Part shown: positions 50,482 to 57,723 of the stretch, piece by piece
Layout: every line of letters starts with the position of its first letter
How positions within the stretch are numbered: the stretch's first letter is position 1
Origin: Acidimicrobiia bacterium
GTDB lineage: Bacteria; Actinomycetota; Acidimicrobiia; Spongiisociales; ZC4RG35
Direction of reading: 5' to 3'
NCBI GenBank assembly: GCA_017577575.1
Contig: PKRG01000003.1
Coordinates: 110,495-174,494, forward strand
DNA length: 64,000 nucleotides
Notes under the pieces: generated by a model
The model's input: the letters and a program-made list of their open reading frames with translations, nothing else
What the model was told of the DNA's origin: nothing
The model's database searches: none
Program-made: the position numbers and the translations under genes

Positions 50482-52293
50482 ATGACCTCTTCGATGACTA
50501 CCACCGGCTCGCGGCCCGACAGCGGCGAGAGTTCGATGACGCGCTTTCGAGCGTCCGTCTTGCGACGCTCGGTCGCCATCGGGTGGTTCGCCGTCATCGT
50601 CCTCGCCGGGCAGGCGGTGCGCACCTCCGTCTACGGCGAGCCGCGTTTCCTCGTCCCGATAGTCACGATCGCGCTGCTGCTCGTGATGTCTGCGCTCGCC
50701 GACTGGGACGGGCTGATGGAGAAGCCCTTCGCCGGATGGATCTCGTGGGGATGGATCGTCGGCGTGACCCTCTCCACCGGGGTGATAGCCACCGTCAGCG
50801 AGCTCTCCCTCGTCTGCCAGCCGATCTTCTTCGCGCTGGTGGCTCTGTCGGGGCTGGTCCTCGAGCGGCCCAAGCACGCCTTCGTCTCGATCCTGGCCGC
50901 CGGCCTGGTGATGATCGGTGCCCTGATGGCGGGAACCGCCGACGACTGGACGCAGATCTTCGTCCCGTTCATGTCCCTCGGGACCGTGGCGGTGGCCACG
51001 TCGTTGCTCGGAATCGAGTTCGAGCGGGCGGTCGAGCGGTCCAACCAGCGGCTACGCCAGCTGCAGCGTCAGCGGGTCGACTTCGAGCGCCTTTACGCGG
51101 TGATGGCGACCCTCTCCCAGGGTGACTCGCTCTCGGAGGTCCTCCCCCAGCTCGTCGGCACCATCTGCCGCTACCTCGACGCCCAGGTCGGCGTCGTGCT
51201 GCTGTACGTGCCCGAGGACCATTCCTTGGAGGTGATGTCGCCCATCTGGGTCAACGGCTATCCGCTCGACATCGGCGCCATCCGCGTCCGGGTCGCCGAA
51301 GCCGGCATCCTTCCCCAGGTGTTCCGCTCGGGCCGGTCGATGCTCGTCGACCCCGTGAACCCCGGGTCGGCGACCCACGGCCTCCTAGCCGAGCTGGGGC
51401 TGCGCCAGGCGATGGTGGCGCCGCTCCGCGTCGAGCAGTTCAAGGTGGGGGTGATCGCCGTCGGCGACGCCGTCAGCGGGCATTTCCGCCCCGACCAGCT
51501 GGAGCAGCTCTCGTTCCTCGCCGGCCCGGCCGGGCTGGTCCTGTCCCAGATCGGCCGCTACGAGGAGCAGACCGAGATGAACCGCCGCCTCGAAGAGGTG
51601 GCGCAGATGAAGACCGACTTCGTGTCGGTGGTGAGCCACGAGCTGCGGACGCCTCTGACCTCCATCATCGGCTCTCTCGACACCGTGAACCGCCCGGAGC
51701 TGGCACCGCAGGCGGACACCGCCCGGGAGCTCATCTCCACCGCCCGCCGCCAGGCGGGCCGCCTCCAGCGGCTCATCGAGGACCTGCTCATGGTCTCCCG
51801 GCTGGACCGTGGGTCGATCCCCGTCAACGCCGAGCCGCTGCCGGTCAAGGCGGTGGTCGACCACGTCCTCGACGTCATCGCCGTGTCCTCCGAGATCTCC
51901 GTCGACATCGACCCGGCGGGGATGGAGGTCGTCGCCGACCGCGACCACCTGGAGAGGATCCTCATCAACCTGTTCGAGAACGCCGGGAAGTACGCCCCCG
52001 GGAGCCCCATCGAGGTGGTGGGCCGGGCCCGGGGAGGCACCGGCGAGATCCGCATCGTGGACCACGGCCCGGGCATCCCGCCCGATCAGCGGCAGCGGAT
52101 CTTCGAGCGGTTCACCCAGCTCGAGGCGTCCCAGACCCGGTCGGTGGGAGGCACCGGCCTCGGCCTGTCGATCGTCCGCAGCCTGGCAGAGGCCATGGGG
52201 GGCAAAGCCGACGTGGAGGAGACTCCAGGCGGCGGCGCCACCTTCGTCGTCTCGCTCCCCCTCGCCCGGACGGTCAGCTCGGGTCTTCGCTGA
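50482..52293 (+). CDS. Orphan sensor histidine kinase with GAF domain
   Basis: A 603-aa membrane kinase. Four to six membrane helices span about residues 30-185. A short coiled coil leads to a GAF domain (about 200-355), then HisKA with DFVSVVSHELRTPLTSI (His about 385) and HATPase with NLFENAGKYAPG, DHGPGIPP and GGTGLGLSIVRSLAEAMGG. No response regulator adjoins it. CATACT lies 11 nt before the ATG; a second ATG four codons on is possible. Its 3' end overlaps the convergent fabI gene by 20 bp. Confidence 0.88.
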   Translation: MTSSMTTTGSRPDSGESSMTRFRASVLRRSVAIGWFAVIVLAGQAVRTSVYGEPRFLVPIVTIALLLVMSALADWDGLMEKPFAGWISWGWIVGVTLSTGVIATVSELSLVCQPIFFALVALSGLVLERPKHAFVSILAAGLVMIGALMAGTADDWTQIFVPFMSLGTVAVATSLLGIEFERAVERSNQRLRQLQRQRVDFERLYAVMATLSQGDSLSEVLPQLVGTICRYLDAQVGVVLLYVPEDHSLEVMSPIWVNGYPLDIGAIRVRVAEAGILPQVFRSGRSMLVDPVNPGSATHGLLAELGLRQAMVAPLRVEQFKVGVIAVGDAVSGHFRPDQLEQLSFLAGPAGLVLSQIGRYEEQTEMNRRLEEVAQMKTDFVSVVSHELRTPLTSIIGSLDTVNRPELAPQADTARELISTARRQAGRLQRLIEDLLMVSRLDRGSIPVNAEPLPVKAVVDHVLDVIAVSSEISVDIDPAGMEVVADRDHLERILINLFENAGKYAPGSPIEVVGRARGGTGEIRIVDHGPGIPPDQRQRIFERFTQLEASQTRSVGGTGLGLSIVRSLAEAMGGKADVEETPGGGATFVVSLPLARTVSSGLR

Positions 52294-53065
52294 GACCCGC
52301 GGCGACGGCGTGGAAGCCGCCGTCGACGTGGACCACTTCACCGGTCGTCATCGGCGCCCAGTCGGAGAGGAGCACGCAGATCATGCGAGCCACGGGCTCG
52401 GGGTTCGAGGGGTCCCAGCCGAGTGGCGCCCTGCGCTTCCATTCCTTGTCGAACGCCGAGAACCCGGGGATGGACTTGGCGGCAACGGTTCCCAGCGGCC
52501 CCGCCGACACCGCGTTCACCCGGATGTTGGAAGGGCCGAGATCGCGAGCCAGGTAGCGGGTCACTGCCTGCAGGGCGGCCTTGGCGACTCCCATCCAGTC
52601 GTATGCCGGCCACGCCTGGCGGTTGTCGAAGTCCAGCGTGACGAGGCTGCCCCCTCCTGCCTTCTCCATGAACGGGCGCAGCGCCACCGCCAGCGTCTTG
52701 TAGGAGAACGCCGAGGTGAGGAAGGCGGTCTGCGCCGAGGCGGCCGGAGTGTTGAGGAAGTTGCCACCCAAGGCGTCCTCGGGTGCGTAGGCGATGGCGT
52801 GGAGGGCGCCGTCTATCACCCCCCAGCGCCTGTCGATCTCGTCCTGGAGGTTGCGGACGTGCTCCGGGTCGTTGATGTCGAGCTCGATCACGTCGGGAGG
52901 CTGGGGCAGCCGCTGGACCGAGCGCTGGGTCAGGCGCAGGCCCCGGCCGAACCCGGTGCAGAGGATCTCGGCCCCCTCTTCCTGGGCCACCCGGGCGGCG
53001 TGCCACGCGATCGAGTCGTCGGTGAGCACGCCGGTGATCAACAGCTTCTTGCCTTCGAGCAGCAT
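52274..53065 (-). CDS. fabI: Enoyl-ACP reductase (NADH)
   Basis: Last reduction step of fatty-acid elongation. At 263 aa it is full length. LLITGVLTDDSIAWHAARV near residues 8-26 is the nucleotide motif typical of FabI/InhA. YDWMGVAKAALQAVTRYLA near 153-171 holds the catalytic Tyr and Lys, and RVNAVSAGPLGTVAAKSIPG near 185-204 covers the substrate loop. ATG at 53065 follows AGGAGGA; an upstream ATG at 53089 is not supported. The downstream gene is convergent and overlaps by 20 bp. Confidence 0.92.
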   Translation of the reverse strand: MLLEGKKLLITGVLTDDSIAWHAARVAQEEGAEILCTGFGRGLRLTQRSVQRLPQPPDVIELDINDPEHVRNLQDEIDRRWGVIDGALHAIAYAPEDALGGNFLNTPAASAQTAFLTSAFSYKTLAVALRPFMEKAGGGSLVTLDFDNRQAWPAYDWMGVAKAALQAVTRYLARDLGPSNIRVNAVSAGPLGTVAAKSIPGFSAFDKEWKRRAPLGWDPSNPEPVARMICVLLSDWAPMTTGEVVHVDGGFHAVAAGLSEDPS

Positions 53066-53093
53066 TCGCCTTCCTCCTGTCGGCGGCATCTTG

Positions 53094-53459
53094 TCAGAAA
53101 TCCACGCCCCACGTGTACACGCACCGGATCCCGAGCCCCATGACGAACAAGAGGAGCAGCCCGTACGACAGGGCGGGCCGGCGACTCATCTGGGCCCGGT
53201 AGATGTAAGCGAAGGCGAACGTGAAGGCGATGAGGAAGCCGTAGAACACGTGCTGGTCGCCGGGCTGGAGGCCCTCGGCGGCGATCAGGTACACCCCCAG
53301 GCCGACCTGAGCGAGCATGATCACCGTGGCGGCGCCCATCGCCACCCAGAAGGGGCGGCCCGGCTCCTGTTTCCTCCGCGCCAGGACGAGCCCCCATGCC
53401 CCCACGAGCCCGGTGGCGGCGATCGCCACCCACGCCCAGGTCTCGTGGAGTGCTCGCAT
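53094..53459 (-). CDS. Small four-helix membrane protein of unknown function
   Basis: A 121-aa integral membrane protein with hydrophobic segments near residues 8-25, 38-60, 70-88 and 97-113. Three His (HETW, DQHVFYG) and a YIYRAQ segment between helices are visible. This resembles small heme-associated membrane proteins, but no family is recognised and the idea is weak. It begins upstream of fabI on the same strand, 28 nt before the fabI ATG, and is probably co-transcribed with it. Confidence 0.6.
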   Translation of the reverse strand: MRALHETWAWVAIAATGLVGAWGLVLARRKQEPGRPFWVAMGAATVIMLAQVGLGVYLIAAEGLQPGDQHVFYGFLIAFTFAFAYIYRAQMSRRPALSYGLLLLFVMGLGIRCVYTWGVDF

Positions 53460-53541
53460 CCTGGCTGAGGATAGATGCCGGCGCCCCCGCTCCCGGCCGA
53501 GCCGTCACGCTAGATTTGTCTGACAACGAAAGGGCTGGGAG

Positions 53542-53805
53542 ATGTTCGAGGCGGTTGAGTACATCGACCGTAAGGCTCAGCCGACCGCTCCGCCGGAAGA
53601 GAGGGTCATCGGAGTGTTTCCGACGGAGGCCGAGGCAGTGGAGGCGGCCCGGGCAGCCCGCGATGCGTTCGGAGACGCCGAGGACTACGCCTGGTGGCTC
53701 GTGCGCCAGCAGGGGGCCAAGCTGGCCCGCTGGATCGCCGACTCCACGAGCGGCAAGGAGTTCGTCCTCGACCTCACTTCCGGCGAGCTGATCGAGGTCC
53801 CTTGA
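53542..53805 (+). CDS. Small conserved-looking protein of unknown function
   Basis: An 87-aa soluble protein with an even composition and no motif I know: VIGVFPTEAEAVEAARAARD is followed by DYAWWLVRQQGAKLARWIAD and FVLDLTSGELIEV. A TAGATT box (53511-53516) and a GGGAG ribosome-binding site 5 nt before the ATG support expression. It stands alone, convergent with the acyl-CoA ligase gene 6 bp away. Confidence 0.65.
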   Translation: MFEAVEYIDRKAQPTAPPEERVIGVFPTEAEAVEAARAARDAFGDAEDYAWWLVRQQGAKLARWIADSTSGKEFVLDLTSGELIEVP

Positions 53806-53811
53806 GCCGGC

Positions 53812-55422
53812 TCAGAGGAGCAGGTCGGCGTACTGGTCCCTGACCACCTTCTTGTCGAACTTGCCCGTCCCGGTCTTCGGGATCTCGTCGACGAACACGA
53901 ACTCGTCGGGAATCCACCACTTGGCGACGCGGTCGGCCAGGAAGGCTCGCAGGTCGTCCGCATCGACGTCGGCGTTGGGCGTCTTCACGACGAAAGCCAC
54001 CGGCCGCTCCTGCCATTTGGGATGCTTGAGGCCGACGACGGTCGCCTCGGACACTGCCGGGTGGGCCATGAGGGTGTTCTCCAGGTCGATCGAGCTGATC
54101 CACTCGCCGCCCGACTTGATCACGTCCTTGGCACGGTCGGTGATCCGGATGTAGCCCTCCGGGTCGATCTTGCAGACGTCGCCCGTGCGAAGCCACCCCT
54201 CGACGAACGACTGCGGCGACCGGGAGTCCTTGTAGTACTCGGCGGCGACCCACGGGCCCCGGATGAGCAGCTCCCCGAACGCCTCGCCGTCGTGGGGCAG
54301 CTCGTTTCCCTCGTCGTCGACGATCTTCACCTGCAGGCCGGGAAGGGGCAGGCCAGCGGTCTCCAGGTAGTCGAGCTTCCGCTCCCAGTCCCAGTCCTCC
54401 ATGTGGGGCTTGAGCGTGGCGACCGAAGCCACCGGGTTCGTCTCGGTCATCCCCCAGCCCTGCTGGACCAGGATCCCCTTGTTCTTCCAGTACCAGTCGA
54501 TGAGTGCTCTCGGGACGGCCGAGCCCCCGCACAGGAATGCCCGCAGCGACGACACGTCCGCCTCCGGGTGTGCCTCCAGGTACTGTTGGATGCCCAGCCA
54601 CACGGTCGGGACCCCCGCAGAGAACGTCACCTTCTCCTGGGAGAAGAGGCGCACCAGGCCCTCCGGGGTCAGGTCGGGGCCGGGATAGGTGATCTTGGCG
54701 CCCACCGTGGTGGCCGCGAACGGGTAGCCCCACGCCGCGGCGTGGAACATGGGCACCACCGGCAGCACGTTGTCGTTGGGCCCGATGTGGAAATTGGCGA
54801 GCCCCGAAACCGTGTGCAGGTAGGTGGACCGCTGGGTGTAGGCGACCCCTTTCGGGTTCCCGGTCGTGCCCGACGTGTAACAGAACATCATGGGGGACGC
54901 CTCGTCGAGGAGAGGCCACTCCTCCACCCCGTCGATCCCGGCGATGAGGTCCTCGTAGGCGATCGAGTTCGGGAGGCGGTCGTCGGCGGAGGGCCCCATG
55001 ACCACGAAGTGCCTGACCGTCTCGAACTTCTCGGCGATGGGCGCCAGGAGGGGGACGAGGTCGGGGTCGACGAAGATCGCCTCGTCCTCGGCGTGGTTGA
55101 CGATGTAGACGATCTGGTCGGCGAAGAGCCGGATGTTGATGGTGTGGCAGATCCGGCCGGTGTTGGCCAGAGCCCAGTAGAGCTCGTGGTGGCGAACGTT
55201 GTTCCAGGCGAAGGTGCCCACCGGCTTGCCCTGGTCGACGCCGAGCCTCTCGGCCACGGCGGCGGCGAGGCGGCGCACCCGGTCGTCGACTTCCGCATAG
55301 GTGAATCGGACGAGCGAGCGGTCTGATTCGACCGAGACGATCTCCTGTTTCGGGTACAGGTCCACCGCCCGCTGGTAGAGCGTCGAGAGAAGCAGCGGGA
55401 AGTCGTCTTGCATGTGCGTCAC
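53812..55422 (-). CDS. Long-chain fatty-acid--CoA ligase family protein
   Basis: A 536-aa AMP-binding enzyme that activates fatty or related acids to acyl-CoA. Motifs: P-loop MMFCYTSGTTGNPKGVAYTQ near residues 175-194, the A5-like GWGMTETNPVASV near 328-340, GWLRTGDVCKIDPEGYI near 415-431, DRAKDVIKSGGEWIS near 435-449 and the C-terminal catalytic Lys in PKTGTGKFDKK near 513-523. GTG at 55422 is chosen because AGGAGG lies 6 nt upstream; an ATG three codons later is the alternative. With etfBA and fabI it shows an active acyl-lipid metabolism. Confidence 0.9.
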   Translation of the reverse strand: MTHMQDDFPLLLSTLYQRAVDLYPKQEIVSVESDRSLVRFTYAEVDDRVRRLAAAVAERLGVDQGKPVGTFAWNNVRHHELYWALANTGRICHTINIRLFADQIVYIVNHAEDEAIFVDPDLVPLLAPIAEKFETVRHFVVMGPSADDRLPNSIAYEDLIAGIDGVEEWPLLDEASPMMFCYTSGTTGNPKGVAYTQRSTYLHTVSGLANFHIGPNDNVLPVVPMFHAAAWGYPFAATTVGAKITYPGPDLTPEGLVRLFSQEKVTFSAGVPTVWLGIQQYLEAHPEADVSSLRAFLCGGSAVPRALIDWYWKNKGILVQQGWGMTETNPVASVATLKPHMEDWDWERKLDYLETAGLPLPGLQVKIVDDEGNELPHDGEAFGELLIRGPWVAAEYYKDSRSPQSFVEGWLRTGDVCKIDPEGYIRITDRAKDVIKSGGEWISSIDLENTLMAHPAVSEATVVGLKHPKWQERPVAFVVKTPNADVDADDLRAFLADRVAKWWIPDEFVFVDEIPKTGTGKFDKKVVRDQYADLLL

Positions 55423-55557
55423 TCGGCTCCTCCTTCCAGGTCCGCTCCTCGACAGACTGCGACCCGCCTCCACACCGAACCGGCGTCGCATGGGGGTCGC
55501 GGCGCAGGGTAACCAAAGCGGTCGCGCCGATCCCGGCAAACCTGGGGGAATTCGCGC

Positions 55558-55717
55558 CGCAAAAGAAGAACCCCGAGAAAGCCGGTGCAAGCACCAACCC
55601 TCTCGGGGTCTTCCGACCTTCCGCACTCCGAGCCGAAGCCCGGTCTGCGCAAGGCCTCTCGCAGTGTGCCTCTCGGCTCCTCTGCGATGCCGGTCCGGGG
55701 TCACCCCCGATCCGGCG
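55558..55717 (-). ncRNA. Candidate structured RNA B (novel, about 155 nt)
   Basis: Read leftwards from a predicted start at 55717, four hairpins follow. B1 (55716-55689) has a GUGA loop on a GGGG/CCCC stem inside GCCGG/CCGGC. B2 (55686-55660) has CGCAG/CUGCG outside and GCC-GAGA-GGC inside. B3 (55649-55622) has CGCA/UGCG, a tandem GA/AG step, then a 6-bp stem with a UUCG loop. B4 (55608-55571) is a terminator with a CUUG loop and a UUCUUCUUUU tail. G·U pairs in B3 and B4 fit only this strand. B2-B3-B4 match, in order and partly in sequence, the 3' half of RNA A. No known family is recognised. Confidence 0.6.
55571..55608 (-). terminator. Terminator hairpin of RNA B
   Basis: CCCCGAGA/UCUCGGGG plus GGGUU/GGCUU (four G·U pairs) plus GGUG-CUUG-CACC, followed by UUCUUCUUUU at 55570-55561. 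Almost the same sequence, inverted, ends RNA A. Confidence 0.7.
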
Positions 55718-55723
55718 AGTGGA

Positions 55724-55752
55724 AACCTATAGGGACATCGCTCGCCCGTCAA
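55724..55752 (-). promoter_or_regulatory. Promoter of RNA B
   Basis: TTGACG (55752-55747), 17 nt, TAGGTT (55729-55724), read leftwards; predicted start near 55717. This is close to the consensus for the housekeeping sigma factor and better than any protein-gene promoter in the window. Confidence 0.6.
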
Positions 55753-55764
55753 GCAGAAATGCAA

Positions 55765-55842
55765 CCTGTTTTTCGCGTCCTACTGCCTGAAATTCCCTGG
55801 ACAGCGGTCGCGAAAAACAAGAACCGATTCGCGAAAATCAGG
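55765..55842. promoter_or_regulatory. Paired 21-bp-spaced boxes between the two RNA promoters
   Basis: The box CGCGAAAA(A/T)CAGG lies 12 nt before each -35: at 55830-55842 for the rightward promoter and, inverted, at 55765-55777 for the leftward one. Each has a second copy exactly 21 bp further upstream: CGCGAAAAACAAG at 55809-55821 (clear) and CCTGAAATTCCCT at 55786-55798 (degenerate). The spacers also share CATTTC. The symmetry suggests a dimeric or tandem activator working on both RNAs. Confidence 0.55.
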
Positions 55843-55854
55843 AACCATTTCCAC

Positions 55855-55883
55855 TTGCATGGCGGTGCGCCCTCCCCTACCTT
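55855..55883 (+). promoter_or_regulatory. Promoter of RNA A
   Basis: TTGCAT (55855-55860), exactly 17 nt, TACCTT (55878-55883). The predicted start is A55890, two bases before the first hairpin. Confidence 0.6.
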
Positions 55884-55889
55884 GCCGCC

Positions 55890-56205
55890 AACGCTGACGG
55901 GGGAGACCCCGCAGCGCCCGAAACGAGGGGAAACCCTCGGACGGGATCTCCGGATCGCCTTCGGGCGAGTCGGAGAGGGTCCGACGGACCGGCCCTCGGG
56001 CCGGGCCACCGCATCGGAGCTCCGGCAATGGTGCGGAACCGGATCCCGGGTCCTCGGAAACGGGGATCCAGCAGCCGAGAGGCTGCGACCGGCCACTTCG
56101 GTGGCCACCCGCTTGGGAGCTCGGGCTTTGCCCGAAGATCGAGTGGGGATGAGGAGCCCCGAGAGGGTTGGTGCTTCGGCACCGGCTTTCTCGGGGCCTT
56201 CTCGT
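55890..56205 (+). ncRNA. Candidate structured RNA A (novel, about 310 nt)
   Basis: Ten local hairpins fill the transcript. H1 55892-55916 (GAGA loop); H2 55917-55945 (AAA/GA internal loop, GAAA loop); H3 55947-55976 (UUCG). H4 55978-55990 competes with 55989-56004 (CUCG loop). H5 56009-56036 has a GGAGCUCC palindrome in its loop. H6 56041-56069; H7 56071-56086 (GAGA); H8 56091-56106 (UUCG); H9 56108-56147 (UUU); H10 56156-56197 (UUCG, terminator). All GNRA and UUCG loops lie on the plus strand. Open frames across it have no ribosome-binding site and look non-protein. No match to RNase P RNA, tmRNA or 6S cores is seen. Confidence 0.6.
56156..56197 (+). terminator. Terminator hairpin of RNA A
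   Basis: GCCCCGAG/CUCGGGGC, then a six-pair segment with four G·U pairs, then GGUGC-UUCG-GCACC; a moderately U-rich tail CUUCUCGUUGUUGG follows. It matches the RNA B terminator at nearly every base. Confidence 0.7.
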
Positions 56206-56255
56206 TGTTGGACCACCCGAGCGGGGCACGACACCAGCCGGCGACGGCCGGGAGG

Positions 56256-56882
56256 TCACACCCGGTCGGCGAGCACCGGCTGGTAGACGGCGAGGATGTT
56301 GCCCGATCCCTCGAAAGTGCGGACAGACAGCAGGCGGAGCGACACCGGCGGTCGCCCCGTGAAGAGGGGGATTCCCTCACCCGCGACCACCGGAAAGATC
56401 GTGATCTGCAGCTCGTCGACGAGGCCGTGGACCAACAACTGGTTCCAGAGCCGGCGCGCCTGCAGGATCACCATGTCGCCGCCCTCCCGTTCCTTCAGGG
56501 CAGAGATCTCGGGGAGCAGGTCCGGCCCGCGGACGATGCGGGTGGTGCGGTCCCAAGGCGGCAGGTCCTCGGGCTGGATGGTGTCGGAGACGACGACCTT
56601 TTCGATGTCGGCGATGAGCTCGGCGAAAGAGCGACGGACCTCGGTCGCATCCGGGTCGGACGGCACGCCCGTCCAGTACTCCTTGTTCCCGAGGAACGAG
56701 TCCCGGCCGCTGAGGATCAGCGTGTCGGCCGAGCGGAGCAGGTCCCGGTTGTGGACGTCGAACGCATCGTTGCGCCCGTACTCGGGGAGGAAGTAGTCGA
56801 AGAACCGGTGGAACGTCTTGTCGGCGGACTCGTAGTAGCCGTCGAGGGTCTGGAAGTTGCTGACGATGAGCTTGCGGGCCAC
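56256..56882 (-). CDS. RibD C-terminal / dihydrofolate-reductase-fold protein
   Basis: A 208-aa protein of the RibD_C (DHFR-like) group: ARKLIVSNFQTLDGYYESAD at the start, TLILSGRDSFLGNKEYW near residue 50, KVVVSDTIQ near 90, GGDMVILQARRLWNQLLVHG near 133 and LVDELQITIFPVVAGEGIPL near 152. Such stand-alone proteins are reductases of uncertain substrate. The usual GGGG of the NADPH loop reads ILQARR, which is unusual. GTG at 56882 is the best start, 8 nt after TAGAGT. The gene ends just beyond RNA A, on the opposite strand. Confidence 0.78.
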   Translation of the reverse strand: MARKLIVSNFQTLDGYYESADKTFHRFFDYFLPEYGRNDAFDVHNRDLLRSADTLILSGRDSFLGNKEYWTGVPSDPDATEVRRSFAELIADIEKVVVSDTIQPEDLPPWDRTTRIVRGPDLLPEISALKEREGGDMVILQARRLWNQLLVHGLVDELQITIFPVVAGEGIPLFTGRPPVSLRLLSVRTFEGSGNILAVYQPVLADRV

Positions 56883-56936
56883 CGGGTTCGACTCTACCCA
56901 GGACACCAAAACTACATGCGTGTCATTCCCCCCGGC

Positions 56937-56942
56937 TATGGT
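56937..56942 (+). promoter_or_regulatory. -10 of leaderless nuclease-gene promoter
   Basis: TATGGT, 7 nt before the ATG at 56950. The divergent RibD_C gene has TAGAGT about 50 bp away on the other strand. Confidence 0.5.
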
Positions 56943-56949
56943 CCGGCCC

Positions 56950-57723
56950 ATGACCGTCGAGGCAGCCCCACTCCTCGAGACGCTGTCGCCCAGCCGGGCG
57001 GGAGATTTCAAGACCTGCCCTCAGCTCTTCAAGTTCCGGGCGATCGACCGGCTCCCCGAGCCGGTCACTCCACACCAGGCGCGGGGCACGACCGCTCATC
57101 TGGCGCTGCAGCGCCTGTTCGACCTGCCCAGCCACCAACGGACACCGGAGCGGCTGTTCGACCTCTTCCGAGAGGCGTGGACGGAGTTGCGCACCGAAGA
57201 GGAGTACCGGCAGCTGTTCCCGACGCTGGAGGAAGAGCGGAGATGGGGCATCGAGTCGTTGCGGCTCCTGGCCAACTACTTCGGCCTCGAAGACCCTTCG
57301 CGGATCGAGCCGGTGGACCGGGAGCTCGACATGTGCGAGGACCTCGACGGCATCGTCATCCGGGGGATCCTAGACCGCATCGACCGCGACGACGAGGGCC
57401 GCCTCGTCATCACCGACTACAAGACCGGGAAGGCCCCGCCGGAGCGATTCGCCCTCGGCGCGTTCTTCGCCCTGAAGATCTACGCCCTCCTCACCCGGCG
57501 CATCGAAGGCGAGACCCCCGCCGAGATCCGCCTCCTCTACCTGAACGGGCCGGTGATGTACCGGTGCGAGGTCGACGACCGCCAGCTCGACGCCATGGAG
57601 CGGCAGCTGCGAGCACTGTGGGACCGGATCGAGACCGCCCTGCGCAGCGAGCAATTCCCCCCACGGCCCGGCCGCCTGTGCGACTTCTGCGCATTCCGGG
57701 ACCGCTGCCCCGCCTTCGCCTAG
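56950..57723 (+). CDS. PD-(D/E)XK nuclease of the RecB/Cas4 type with Fe-S cysteines
   Basis: A 257-aa nuclease-fold protein. It starts SPSRAGDFKTCPQLFKFR (first Cys about residue 23). GILDRIDRDDEGRLVITDYK near 139-158 supplies the Asp, the Asp-Tyr-Lys triad and TGK. The C-terminal CDFCAFRDRC (about 244-253) gives the other three Cys of a 4Fe-4S cluster. This equals the nuclease domain of AddB/AdnAB or a stand-alone Cas4-like enzyme. No CRISPR or cas gene is nearby; the AdnAB-like genes 1.4 kb on suggest a repair role. Its 3' end overlaps the gdh 3' end by 4 bp. Confidence 0.85.
   Translation: MTVEAAPLLETLSPSRAGDFKTCPQLFKFRAIDRLPEPVTPHQARGTTAHLALQRLFDLPSHQRTPERLFDLFREAWTELRTEEEYRQLFPTLEEERRWGIESLRLLANYFGLEDPSRIEPVDRELDMCEDLDGIVIRGILDRIDRDDEGRLVITDYKTGKAPPERFALGAFFALKIYALLTRRIEGETPAEIRLLYLNGPVMYRCEVDDRQLDAMERQLRALWDRIETALRSEQFPPRPGRLCDFCAFRDRCPAFA

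Noticed and set aside
55890..56205. RNase P RNA, tmRNA or 6S RNA
   Set aside because: The RNase P core GAGGAAAGUCC and the ACAGAA region are absent. No tag reading frame or TTCGAATC-type tRNA end for tmRNA is seen, and the long central bubble of 6S is lacking.
55585..56286. A 233-codon frame (plus) and several minus-strand frames in the RNA block
   Set aside because: No ribosome-binding site, high Pro/Arg/Ser, no domain, and stems with compensating arms instead of codon bias. RNA structure explains the block better.
56950..57723. Cas4 of a CRISPR system
   Set aside because: No repeat-spacer array and no other cas gene in the window; the motifs also fit AddB/AdnAB-type nucleases.
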